Assembly (NCBI GenBank): GCA_027625915.1
Contig: JANTQA010000026.1
Coordinates: 7,440,001 to 7,504,000, forward strand
Direction of reading: 5' to 3'
Length of the DNA stretch: 64,000 nt
Origin: Anaeramoeba flamelloides
Lineage: Eukaryota; Metamonada; Anaeramoebidae
Made by a program: the position numbers and the translations under genes. Of the stretch, positions 37,780-50,200 are shown piece by piece. A model generated the notes under the pieces. It was not told the origin of the DNA. It did no database searches and saw nothing but the letters and a program-made list of their open reading frames with translations. Numbering within the stretch: position 1 is the first letter of the stretch; the number at the start of each line of letters is the position of its first letter.

Positions 37780-40715
37780 TATTTTGTTTTCTCAATTAAA
37801 ATGTACAAAGAACTTTTAAATTTATGGTATTTTTGTTTAAATAATATTTTACTTTATGAAGTCCAACAAAAAATGAAAAAACTTCATTGTATGATGTGTG
37901 AGCTCAAACTTTGGAATTATTTCTTTTCATTTCAAAAAAAAGTTAAAAACGAATTTCAAGTGTAACATTTTTTAAAATAAAAAGTAAGATCAATTTAGAA
38001 AAGAAAAAAAAACCTACTAAGATAAAACTGATGACCCAACTCAATAACAGACTTCTTAAATAGTATCTTTGGGTATGGGTTTTTTTATTGATTGATCAAT
38101 TACTATTATTTTCCAATTAAAAAATGTAAATTTTTATTTCACATTCTAAAATATTTTTCTGGTTAAATAATTTGAAGTACAACCAAAGATCTTTAAAACA
38201 CCGTTTAGAAATGATATTTTTCGACAATTAACTAAACTTCCTTAGTTAACTCTGAGACAAAATTTTTACTCTGCTAATTTGATAAGTTGTAATAGTAATT
38301 AATATTCATTTTGGAAGTTGAAATAAAAATTTTCTTTTTTTCATTGGAAAATAACAGTAATAAAAAGTTGTAGAAAAAATTGACTATTTTTGAGACCTCT
38401 CCACAACCACTGTCTATCATATTAAATACATCAATTAGTTTTAAATTGTTTTATTGAATTAATTGCAAATAATTTATGTTTTATTCTTGAAAGATAATTT
38501 ATTTCTTCTATATATTAATCTTGCTTTTCATTTTCAGTTTCTATGCACGACCAAATTAAAAAGTAAGTTTATGTTTTTTTTGCCAGTTTCTTCAATTTTT
38601 CTGGAGCGGTTAAGTTGGTTTCGAAACAAATAATTTTAAAAAATCGACTTAAATAACATCTTTTTACTAATCAGAATTTTTTTTCAATTGCTTTATTGAA
38701 AGTATTACATCTCTAAAAATTGAGTGAGTTTATGAACACCCAAACTTTTTTGATAAAATATTTTGACTCATTTTTGCCAAAAATATTAAGCAGTTAGAGA
38801 CTTACTTTGGAATAGAACGTTAATCAGGGGTGAATGGTCATTTAAAAGGGTATTGTGAAATATAACTCCTTGGCGTTGAAAAAATTTAATAACAAAATAA
38901 AAATTTCGGATAAGATCTCTTTGAGAAAAAAATCAATTAAAAAAATATGTTAAAAGTGACCAACATTTTCAAGATATTCAAAATCAAAAACAATTCATTT
39001 GGATCTCAATTCCAAAAATGTAAATTATTAAGGGACTAGTAACTCTTATTTATTTTTTTTACCAAAGGTAATAGAGTAATTATTTACCTAAGGATACAAT
39101 TAAGACCAATAAGAAACTTCGATTGTCAACTTTAGAGAAATGAATAATCATTTTTAAAAGATTTCATTTTTCCAATGGAATTTTCAGTCAAAAGATCTCT
39201 CCTTTTTGTTGGGTTTTTGGAACATCATTAGAAAAATAAAAATTTGTAAAAAAATTTTTATTTTGAAGAAATATCACTTTTAGTAATTTTTGAGAGTCTT
39301 TATGAACAAATAACCTTGAACATTTAATCTTATTTTATAAAGACATAAAAAATAAATCAAATATTGTATCCTTGAAGATCTAAAAAATTTGAACATTTAT
39401 TTTATTCAGAAATATTTATTCAATTTCTTGAAATTTAAAAGACTTGTCAATATACTTTTTCAAATATCTAGAGTATAAAAAAGGAACTGTTATATTAAAA
39501 TCATGTATTTGATAATATCTATTATTTTTTTTATTATTAGAAATATGCATTTAAATTGTTTTATTTGTTGCAAAATATTGAAAAAATTGAGAAATAAATG
39601 AAAAACCTATTTGATACATTTAATCATTGGGTTGTTAATGACTTACTGAAATAATTAAGATTCGGTTTATAATTATTGATTATAAATAATCAAATTAAAA
39701 AGTATTTCTTGAGATAATAAGTTGAATTTTCCAGGTTCTAAAAAAGTATTTCGGGAGAATTTTTAAATCGATTCTTTGGTTCTTTTTCTCATACTTTTTC
39801 ATTCAATCCCTAGAAAAAATAGATTTGGTCTGTTCTTTGAATCAAAAAATGATATTTTTTACAAGTTTAAAATAATTATTGTATTTTTTTTGAGATTAAG
39901 TAGATTTTTTAAACTTGGTTATTTTAGAACTTAGTGGTTTCATTTCTAAAGTGTATTTTTGTACACCTCCCAGACAGGCAATAAGATTTCAATCTTCTTT
40001 CAAAGAAAATATTTTTTTTTAAATAATTTGGAAATATGTTGGATTTTGAACTTTTCAAAAATGAGAAAAATGGATCAGACTTTTAAAAACAATAATTCGT
40101 TTATGGAAATAGTATTAAAAGTAAGACATGTCTTGTAGTTATCATATTTTTACTTTATTATTCAATTTCAAGATACGGTAAAAATTCTTTTTAATTTGAT
40201 AGTAAATTTACTTGAAGATTTTTTTTAGTTTACTAGTCCCTGAAAAAAAAAATCTGAATACTATTGAACAATAATTTATATAGAGTAAACAAAACAATCA
40301 ATCTATTCTTATTTTATTGGATCCAATGTTAAAATTTCACTCTTTAAAACATACTGGTTAATTCAAAAAATTCTTCAACTTTTGGGTTATATTTCTATTT
40401 TTTCTATCTTTTTAAGCTAAATTTTGAAAGCATATTCTTCAACAATAAAAGTCAAGTTTTCAACTAATTTACAGGTTTTTTATGGATTCAAAATGATGAA
40501 ATTCTTTCTTCAAAGCTCATAAAAACATTTACAAAAATAGGAACGGTAACAAAAAAAGGTTAAAAACATTATTGTGAATTCATCAGTATTGTTTTCCTTC
40601 AAGTGTAAAAAATCAATTAATTTGATTTAAATGATTGGTCGTTATTTTTCTCCCCACTTTATTTGTCAAAATAATGATTTATCAACTTTCTTGTGGTAAA
40701 AAATAACCCTTTTTA
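37780..40715. other. Gene-free AT-rich stretch, about 2.9 kb
   Basis: No gene recognised. TTAAGGGACTAGTAACTCTT at about 39029 resembles a family C end, and ACTAGTCCCTGAAA near 40225 resembles its complement, but the sequence between does not match family C. Confidence 0.45.
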
Positions 40716-40961
40716 AAGCACTTCTATGAGTATAAAAGTTGACAGTGGATCAACCAAAAAACATTTGTTGTCTTTTGACTCTAAAAAAATTATCTTTGTG
40801 TTTTTTGTTTGGATTTGATATGGTGTTTGAAAAAAAAATGAAATGGTTCTGATTGAGTGTGTTTTTGAGTTTAGAACCAGTTTCTAACCGAAGACCAAAT
40901 TACTTGTATTTTTTGGAACAAACGGATAATAAATGAGAAAACTTTTGTTCCATTTTTTGTA

Positions 40962-41390
40962 ATGAGTAAAGAAAGAAAATTTAAAGCCGAAATAGTATTT
41001 GAGTCTTACTAAACTCGTATTTTACGGAACAAAATCCGTCTTCAAGAAGAGCAAGAAGAACTCGATCAAAAAAATTTACTTGAAAGGGAACAAGAAAGAA
41101 AAAGAAAAAGGAGAATAAGTAACCAAAAAAAATTTAAAAAGTATCAATCAAAGAATAAACGAATAGCGTTCAGCAACCAAATCACAGATCGTTTTCACAC
41201 TCTCAAAAAAAATTTATCAAAAATCAAACTCTCAGTTTCTTACGATCCTTCTCGACAACTTTGAACAAAGTGAAAAAAGAAAAGAAAAAGAAAAAGAAAA
41301 AAAAACAATAATTAATTTTATTAAAATTGATGAAAAAAACAAAGTTTTATTTATTTCCTCTGGATCTTCTAAACTCGATCCATAATAAAA
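40962..41390 (+). pseudogene. Broken Lys/Arg-rich coding stretch
   Basis: From an ATG at 40962 (MSKERKFKAEIVFESY) the protein-like signal moves between frames: a stretch with RNKIRLQEEQEELDQKNLLE and then SYDPSRQL, followed in another frame by DNFEQSEKRKEKEK and INFIKIDEKNKVLFISSGSS. This looks like one charged, partly coiled-coil protein whose frame is interrupted at least twice. No family was recognised. It may be real decay or homopolymer-length error. Confidence 0.35.
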
Positions 41391-41619
41391 GAATAAGAAA
41401 AAAAAAAGAAAATCAAATTAATCACAGTTGTAAAATTGAATCGATTATTGAAGAAGAAAACAATAGTCAGGAAAAAAAAGAAGAAAAAAGCAATAAGCTG
41501 GCCAAAAAGAGAAGAAGAAAAAACAAGAGTAAGAAAGAAAAGGAAGAAGATACTAGAAATGAGAAAGTCAATATGGCTGGTGAATTGGATAAGAATTTTT
41601 GATTGTCGAATTGAATTGG

Positions 41620-41985
41620 CAACTTTGAATTCGATCTTGACTGGCAAACTGAACTGGCCTGACAACCTGAACTTGCAACTGGCAACTGGCAACTGGCAAA
41701 AGAAATTGACACTGGAAAGCTTGAACTGTATCTTTGGACTTGATACTGGCAACTTAATTTGAGACTGGCAACTGGATCTTCAGACTCGCAACTTTGTAAA
41801 CTTGTTCTGGCCTGACAACCTGAACTGGATCTTTGGACTGACAACTGGCAACTTGAGACTTGAAAGCTTGAACTGGTATGACAACCTGAACTGGCAACTG
41901 GCAACTGGCAACTGGATCTTCAGACTGGCAACTTTGTAAACTTGTGCTGGTTGGAAAGCTTGAATTGGATCTTTGGTTTTGGTTT
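41620..41985. repeat. CTGGCAA-rich cryptic repeat island
   Basis: Words such as AACTGGCAACTGGCAACTGG, CTGACAACCTGAACTGG, GAAAGCTTGAACTG and GCAACTTTGTAAACTTGT recur in shuffled order; the last recurs about 150 bp apart (41790 and 41930). Base composition is clearly less AT-rich than anything nearby. It stops abruptly on both sides. Translations are compositionally odd and I do not call a gene. Confidence 0.8.
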
Positions 41986-42510
41986 TTTATTCTATTCTCC
42001 TTTTAAAAAAAAAGGGAGAATTTTTTCTTTTGTTAGTTAGTTGTTTTTTATCTATTTTTTATTTATTTTTTATTTTTTTTCATTTTTTTTTATTTTTTTC
42101 AAAAATCAAAAAGCAAAAATAAAAATAACAAAGAAATTTTTTTGAGTTTTTTGAAAAAAAATGAGAAAAGGTATGGATCAACTTTACGAAATACTCATAG
42201 AAGTGCTATAAAAACAAAAACAATGAAAAAAAAAATCTTCTAGATCCCCAAAATTCTCTAACTATGAATCCTTCAAACTGTAACAGTTGCTTTCAACACC
42301 TGTGTCCAGAACTACAGTCCTAGGACTTTTTGTCAGGCACCAAAAAAGTAAATTAGTCTCAAAAATAAATCAACAAGGCCGAATAAAGATTGTTTACTAA
42401 AAAGTACAATCTCTTTTACCAATACAAATACCTCAAAAAAAAACAAACATTTTGTGTCTCATATCTCAAATAGTTTATCATTATTTATTTTTTTTTGTGT
42501 CTTATTTCCT

Positions 42511-42736
42511 TACTATTTGTTGCAAAATAATTGGAACAAAAGTTTCATTCAGCTCTTTTCCACAAAAAGATTTGAAAAGTCAAGTAAAAATTTCAAATTT
42601 TTAATTATAAACTACAATAAATTTTGAATTTATCTTTTTTGGACGGGAATTATGATGGTTTTTTATAATTCTAGAATTGTGATTAATTTAGAAAGAAGAA
42701 TGAAAATTTTGTTCATTTTATTTTACAATTAATAGT
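42511..42736. mobile_element. MITE family J, copy J1
   Basis: About 226 bp. The left end TACTATTTGTTGCAAAATAA and the right end TTATTTTACAATTAATAGT are inverted relatives, with a second inverted pair just inside (AAAAGTTTCATTC against GAATGAAAATTTT). Related copies lie at 50110-50345 and 60406-60629. Confidence 0.6.
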
Positions 42737-44429
42737 TTTGGACACGAGTTATAAAGAGTGTAGACAATATTTAAAACTCAAAACTTTAGGTGTAATTATT
42801 TAATGTTTTTTTAAAAAATGTTTGTGATTTTTATTTGATGATTTTTGAAGATCCATCCTATACCACATACTGGTTTGCTTTTAATTCATGGAAAGTTCTC
42901 AAAAAAATTACTAAAAAATTATTTACAACTGGCCATTGAGTAGGCTTTCCTGTGTTTTCTGATCTTCTTTAGAAATTAAAAAGTTTAAATTTTATCAAAT
43001 TAAATATTTGTTGTTAGTTTTTATACAAGAAGTTTTGGATTTTTTTCAAGTATTGTAATAATTATTTATTTTATATTTTATTTAAAAAAAAATTAAACTT
43101 TTAAATGATCACGTTCATTAGTAAACGTTTATTTTAAGAAAAGTGAACAATTGTGAAAAAAAACTGAAAAGAACTTTTAAAGAAACAAATAAGAAAAAAA
43201 AATTTTTTTACAGGGGTGTAAATAACCCATGTTGACAACATTAACCCATTACTAAAATTTAACTCGATTTTTTTTTTCTTCAGACTTCGGTATTTGAAGA
43301 TCGGAAGAAACCTATATATTCTTTGTTCGGATTAAATTGACTTTCGAGGTTAGATCTTTGATTAGTCGAAATGACTCAATCATATTAAATGCTTTTCTTT
43401 CAAAAATTTTATCATATTTACAAAATTTTTAAGATTAAATGAATTTTTTATTGAAAAAAATTTAAAAAATGAAATTTTACTCATTTTTTTGTCAAAAAAT
43501 TACATTTTAATATTTCTATATCTCCATAAATCTTTTTTAAAATTTATTTAAAGAATCCTATTTCTAGTTTATATACTGTTTCCACCCCATTGGTTTGTTT
43601 CTTTTATTTCTAGAGTCTACCAATATTTTTTGCATGAGTTAAATTTTTGTAATGGGTTAAAAGAAAAAACACGAGTTATTTAATTAACTGTAAATAATCA
43701 CCTTTTTATCTCTATAATAACCCATTTTTTAGAAAAGTTTCTTTTTGGGGTGTTAAAACACCTAGAAAAATACCAAAGTACAAAATTACCCTTCAAGTAA
43801 AGAAGATCAACAAAACCTTAAAAAAAACACAATTATTTCAATATACTTTCCAAAATAGCCTTTAAGGAATATGTTTTTAAGTGAAAACAGTGAAATAATC
43901 GATAAAATCACCTTTGAAAGAGTTATGTAATCCAAGTAATATTTGTACAAGTAGAATTTCTTTTCAAAAAAATGTGAAATTTTCACAATTTTTACCTTGT
44001 TAGATCATGTAAAATTTTGATTTTAATATTTTCGAATTTCGCTTTCAACTTACTGTACTCACAATATTTTCTTGGGTTGTTCTACACATTTTTTAGATTT
44101 GCTTTTACAATTTTTAAATGTTCACAAATTTGAACTTGCACTTGAAAATCCCCAAAATCCCTTTTTTTCAATTATTTTTTTTGTTATTTTCAATTTTCTT
44201 TTTCATTAAAATAGAAAAAAAAAGTCTTGTGAAAAAAGAAAAAAATATTTTTTTTTTTTTTTGTCTAAAGTCTTCGGTGTGAAAATTTTGTGTGAAAAGT
44301 GAAAGTAAAATAACACAATTACTCAACCCTCTCAAGGGTGGGAACGTAGTCCTCAAGATCAGAATAATTTTTAGTTTTCAATTTAATCGAAAATAAATAA
44401 TTATCAAATCGGGCATATTCATCCAATAA
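42737..44429. other. Gene-free AT-rich stretch
   Basis: No gene, RNA gene or clear repeat was recognised. Confidence 0.4.
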
Positions 44430-44875
44430 ATCTTGGTTTCCCCTAGGAATTCAAAAAAATCCATTTTTCGTGAACCAAAAATCAATATTAGATAAATTTA
44501 ATCAAAATAGGATTTTTAAATTCGTATTCGGATTTCTTGAGAAATAGGAAGTAATTTTTTTATCAAAAATTTTCCTACAAAAGTTTTCCAATTCAGAATT
44601 AAGAATATAACCAAGTAAAGAGGAATTAATTTGATCAAATTTTACAGGTTAGATTAATAAATCAATGATTTTTTTTTTTTTCTTGATCGATTTTTTCTTT
44701 TTTTTGTTTTCGATTTTTTTTTTGATAGTTGCGCAAATATTCTATACCATGATCTACCCACTTTTATATTTATTAAAATATTAATTTTTTGATGAAAGAA
44801 ATAATTTGAAACATTCAGTTTTTCATATAAAGTGGTACTCAAAATTTGAAAATTAACTTATGCATATGACGAAAA
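44430..44875 (+). repeat. Dispersed repeat E, 3' part (copy E3)
   Basis: Blocks ATTAGATAAATTTAATCAAA, GAGAAATAGGAAGTAATTT and ATATTTATTAAAATATTAAT match E1 (12280-12680) and in part E2. It is followed within 50 bp by foldback element F3, as E1 is followed by an F fragment. Confidence 0.65.
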
Positions 44876-44917
44876 ATGAATTAAAAATTTTGAGATAATT
44901 GAACTCGATCACCACAA

Positions 44918-46044
44918 TTAAGGTTTACCATCACTAAAATATGAAACGAGGAAAAAAGATTATCTTATATTTGGCGTCGGAGTGATGTTATTTTGATTCT
45001 TTGCTTATCGATCTTCAACTTCATTTGGGTTTTCTACGTAGCATAAAAATGAAGATATAAACATAATAATATTTTTTTTACAAATCGGGATTGATGGTAA
45101 TAAGGTTTATAAACTGGAAGGTATTTAATAAAATTTTTTGGTTATCAATTGAAATATTTGTTTCCCTTAAGATTTATAATCTCTGAAATTTGAAAAAATA
45201 TTATCTTGTGTAGGTGTAGTGGCTTGTTAATTTGGTTCTTATCTGATCGATCTTGCCCTTGGTATGGGTTTTAATAGTGGTTCAAAATGGCAATTTTTGA
45301 CAATTTATTTTCTTTTTTTCCAAAATCGAAATTGAAGGTTGAAAGATTAATTAGATGGAACCTAAGTTCTAAAAAAATAATGTGGTTTGTAGGCTGTTGA
45401 TTGAATTTGTGAATTTATTTTGGTTTTATTTGGAGCTTTTAAAAAAACAATTTTTTTATTTGGTTAATTTACAAAAAAATAAATCAAATTTTTCTTCTTA
45501 AAAACTCAAAAATTTAAATTTATTCTTAAACACCTACCAATCTTTTAACCTTATGTTCTTCCATTCCGATTTTGGAAAAAAAAAAATAATAAATTGACAA
45601 GCATTGCCATTTTGAACGAATATTAAAAACCATATTAAGAACAAGATCGATCAGATAAGAACCAAATTAACAAGTTGTTACACCTACTAGAAAAGATAAT
45701 CTTTTTTCAAATTTCAGAGATTGTGTACCTTAACAAAATTGAACTAAAAAATTAAAATTAAAATTAAAATCTCCAATAAAAAAAAGTTCAGATCAAAATT
45801 ACAAGCTACAATCCAAAATTCTTAATATTTTTTTAGAACTTAACTTCCTAGTCGAATATTCTTTCACTCTTTAATTCTAATTTCAAAATAAAATTATAAA
45901 AAATTGTCAAAAATTGCAATTTTTGAACAACCTTTTAAATTCAAGCCAAGTTCAAAGAGTGATCAGATAAGAACCAAAAGAACAACACACCAAACCTCAC
46001 ACAAGATAATTTTTTTTCTGAGTTTCAGTGAGAGTAAACCTTAA
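44918..46044. mobile_element. Foldback element F3, split by nested copy F2
   Basis: The ends read TTAAGGTTTACCATCACTAA and ...GTGAGAGTAAACCTTAA. The left half (44918-45166) and right half (45734-46044) are inverted relatives of each other and of F1, with GATTATCTTATATTTGG, TTTTGATTCTTTGCTTATCGATC against the complement of GATCAGATAAGAACCAAAA. Together the halves make about 560 bp, the size of a complete F element, and a second F element lies between them. Confidence 0.8.
45167..45733. mobile_element. Foldback element F2, nested in F3
   Basis: A 567-bp palindrome-like element with TTAA at both ends. Arms of more than 200 bp share AATATTATCTTGTGTAGGTG, TTAATTTGGTTCTTATCTGA and TCGATCTTGC with the complements on the other side. 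Inserted into F3, so it is younger than F3. Confidence 0.85.
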
Positions 46045-47298
46045 GCCTCTACTCTCCAGAAAAAAGAAATACTAAAAAATTAATGATCAAAAGCTAAATC
46101 TTTTGAAAAAAGATTAAGGAGTTTACCTCCAAAATTGATTTGAACTTCATACCTTATTGAGTCGTGTAAATTAGATCTTACATTGGATCAAGAAGAAAAA
46201 AAATCTCACTTTTCCTTCAAAATAGGGGTTTATGGTCTGATCAAAACTTTTTTTTAATTAAAGACTTAAATAAAATTTGTCACCGAAGACCAAAAAAGCT
46301 TTTGTAAAATCTATTCAAAATATATATTCAATTGATTTTGGCAAGATCTTTTGGTGTTTTTGAAGGCAAAAATAAAAAAGTTCAATCTCCAAATAAAAAC
46401 GACTTTAAAACAAAATTACGAAAAAAATTTAACTTTGTTGAAGATCGTTTTAAAAAACTGGTATTGAAAGTATTAAATAGTCTTTTTTAAAATTAAAGAA
46501 ACAGGACAGTAAGTGAGTTTGAAGTTTGTCCTGAAAAACTACAATTTGGATGTTTCTGACTAAAAGAGTCTTTTTCAAGATTTTCTTTTTTTTTGAATTT
46601 GGAAAAACCGAGTTGTCAAACTTTAAATTGAAAAATTTACTAGAAAATGGGGATTTAATGTTTTGAAATTGGAAAATTCTAAATAAAATCCGTTTTTTCC
46701 ACCTAAAAAATTAGAATAATTCCTAGGTTATTTTCTAATTAATATTGGAAAATTTTTATTTTAAACTCTAAATCTTTTAAGAATTATTTTTTGACAAACC
46801 CAATACCTTTTCAGAACCAATTAAAAAAGATCTTTTTTGAGCGTTTTATAAGCCTTCATTTTTTATTTTAGGAAAAAATTTTCATTGCGGGAATTTGACT
46901 TGAAGAAACTCTAAATTATATCTCCAAGAAGAAGAATGAAGAGCCAATTTAAGATGAAAATTTTCGTTTACGATTGTTGGTGATATATTTGTATTTATGA
47001 TCGGACTATAAGAAGATCTTTTAGGGTTGTGAGTAAAAATAAAATGTTGGGATTAATTCGAAAATGACAGGAATAAAAAAGTTGAGATTACACATAATAC
47101 TCATGATTGAGAGATCAAATATTATCTTGAAAGTATTTCTTGAAAACATGATTTGAAATTAATTCGTAATTTGAACAAAACAGTTGTAATTAAAAATTTT
47201 TTCCTTTTTATTTATTTTTTTATTTGCAAAGATTTGATCTTAACTTTGATCAGCAGGCTTTTACACATTGAGCAAAAAAACCAAATTAAATCAATTTA
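46045..47298. other. Gene-free stretch upstream of the kinase
   Basis: This is the 5' side of the TTBK-like kinase. It should contain its promoter, but no motif could be singled out and no gene was seen. Confidence 0.4.
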
Positions 47299-50200
47299 AT
47301 GCTAACAGGATCAATTAGAGGGAGATGGAAATTAGGAAAAAGAATTGGAAAGGGGGGTTTTGGCGAAATCTATCTTTCACGAGATCTGAAAACAAAGCAG
47401 TGTGTGGCGATCAAATTTGAAAAAAATGAACAACAAAAACAGACTTTAAATTTGGAGGCTGTGGTGCTTTGCAAATTGCAAGTTTCTGCATATGCTCCCA
47501 AATTTATTTATTGTGGATCGAACTTACGATATAATTATCTCATAATGGAGCTGTTGGGCAATAATCTTTCTGTTGAAAGAAGAAGAAGACCAGAACGTCG
47601 ATTTTCTTTAGCAACAACAATTAAATTAGGAATCGAAATGATTGCTGCCATTGAAGATATGCACCTACAAGGTTTTGTTCATCGTGACATCAAGCCAGTA
47701 AGATAATTAAAACGTTTATTTTTGATTCTTACTTTGTGGTTGGATTTTTTTTCTTGATATTTGGGGTTTTCTGTTTTTCTACTAAAATGGATAACACCAT
47801 AGACTTTTGAAAGCCTCAAACAACCTTTTTTTCGATCAAAACCAGTCATTGTCACAATATTTTTATTTTTTTAAAAGTGGGATAACTCACTTTTTATAAA
47901 CTGGTTCAGATCACTTAAACTTTACTAAACGAACCAAAAAAATTCTGGAAAATGAACAACGGATCAATAACTGTTGAAAATTCAACCAATTAATTTTAGG
48001 ATGAGATTTTGAAACGGTCTCCAAAAACAAAAAGGAATTACTTCAACAACCAATTCCAATTTTTTTTTCAAGTTTTGCCCCTTAAGAACACACCTCAAAA
48101 GTTTCATCGTTTATGGGTAAATTGCAATTTTATAAAAAAAAACTTTTACAAATGAAGAAAACGATTTTTTAATTTTCGAAAATAATGTTGAAAAATGATT
48201 TCTTAATTTTTTCAGTTTTTTTTGTATAAAATTGTGATTTTTCCTTCACTATGATACTTTTCTGGTAAACTCTCAAGGGTAAGTAAACTTGTTTCTATAT
48301 TTGATGTCTTAGTAACGTTCTATTGAATTTAAAAAAGAAATAAAGTGATTTGGTGTCGAAACGTCAATTGAAAAATCGAAATTACTTTTTACAAATTCAA
48401 ATAAATCCAAACGTCATCAATTGTTTATTAAATGGAATTCGTTGATCATTTAAAATATCAAAGTACCAAAAAGTTTTTTGACTCTTGAGGGCAAAACTAA
48501 AAGAGTCTCATAGTTAATGAAAAAATCACAATTTTAACAAAAAAAAACACTACAAAAAATCTCGTGACTAATACAAAGCTTATCACTTTTGAAAAGTATT
48601 TCCACTTGAAAAGTGTTAGAAAGTGTTTGAAAGGTTTGTAAATTGTCTGAAAGTGTTTGAAATTTTTGAAAAGGTTGAAAGATTTATCAAAAGTCATGGG
48701 ATTTTTTGTAGAGAACCGAAAAAAATAAGAAATCATTTTTTTTATTGTGCATGTGTGGCACTTTTTTAAGGTACTAATTTCTATTATTATTTTTTTGACC
48801 AATTTCTAAATAAGGATTCCTTATCTAGAAATATGTTGAACATTGAAAATAAATAGGGGTTTTCAAATCTAAGTAATTGGCTTAAAATTTTCTCAATCTC
48901 CTTTAAATTTAGGTACAGTCAGCTCCACTTTTAAGGCACAAAATTCAATGAAAATTAAGATAGACAAAAAAATCTCAAATTAAGGCACAAAATTCAGATT
49001 CTAGTAAAATAATTTGTAAAAAAAACAAATTCCAAATTTTGTGCATTAATTTGAGATTTTTTTGAGCCTTAATTTTCGTTGAAAGTTTGTGTCTTTAAAA
49101 GTTTAACTGACTGTAAAAATATTTAATAGAGATTATCCCCTTAACAAGAAATAAAAAAATCCTTCCTTTTCCCAATGGCCTTATCTATTTTCCTTTCAAA
49201 TTTTTTAAAAAACGGGCGAAGAAATCAAAAAAAGATTGACAAAATTGAAAGATTGTTAAGGGTCACTGATAAATTCAAATCAATATCTGAAAATTTTTAC
49301 TTTCCTTTTTATTTTGCAAATTTTTTTACTTTGACTTGGAAAAGAGGTTTAAGGTTTACTATCCATGAAATATGGAAAAAAGATTATCTTGTGTCTTTTG
49401 TGACCACTTGTTAATTTGGTTCTTGTCTGATCGATCTTGTGCTTGATATGGGTTTTAATAGTGGTTCAAAATGACAATTTTTGATAATTTATTATTTTTT
49501 TTTTTTCCGAAATCCTGTATTGAAGATTGTAGGATTAATTGGCTGGAAGTTAAGTTCTAAAAAAATGAGATTTTTGGATTGTTGATTGAAAATTTTTAAT
49601 TAGGTTTGGTTTTATTTGAAGCTTTTAAAAACAATTTTTTTTTTCTTTTGTTAGGTTAATTGACAAAAAAGTAAATCAAAATTTTCAATCAACAATCCAA
49701 AAACCAAAATTTATTCTTAAACACCTACAAATCTATTAATCTTACACTCTTCAATACAGGATTTCGGAAAAAAAAAAAATAATAAATTATCAAAAATTGA
49801 CATTTTGAACCACTATTAAAACCCATATCAAACACAAGATCGATCAGACAAGAACCAAATTAACAAGTGGTCACAAAAGACACAAGATATTTTTTTTCTA
49901 AATTTCATGGATTGTAAACCTGAAGTGTTAAAAATAATTTGTAAAATAAGTTGTTTCTTCAAAAAATTCTTTGTCAAGAACCGTTTTGAAAGTCGAGTTA
50001 ATGAATTTCCAAAAAGGAAATTGAACTAAAAAGTTTTTTGAATTTTTTTTTTGAATTTATCAGTTTCATAAGCACCAAAAAAACAAAAAATAAAAAAAAA
50101 AATTAATTCTACTATTTATTGTGAAATAAAGGTATCAAAATTTTTATTCAGCTTTCAAAATAAAGATTTTAATAAATTATCTTGTAAAATTTCAAATTTT

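Larger units (their letters stand above)
40716..42208. mobile_element. 1.5-kb interval bounded by inverted repeats (element L)
   Basis: AGCACTTCTATGAGTAT at 40717-40733 and its exact complement at 42191-42207 bound this interval, with weaker matching inward (GTTGACAGTGGATCA against GTTGATCCAT) and TA next to each end. Inside are a broken Lys/Arg-rich coding stretch (40962-41390) and a CTGGCAA-rich repeat island (41620-41985). No transposase motif was seen, so mobility is an inference from the ends only. Confidence 0.5.

Noticed and set aside
39029-40240. Possible 1.2-kb element with GGGACTAGT ends
   Set aside because: Only about ten bases match at each end and the interior matches no other copy.
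49175-49414. 79-codon plus-strand frame
   Set aside because: It runs into the left arm of foldback element F1 and has no protein-like composition.
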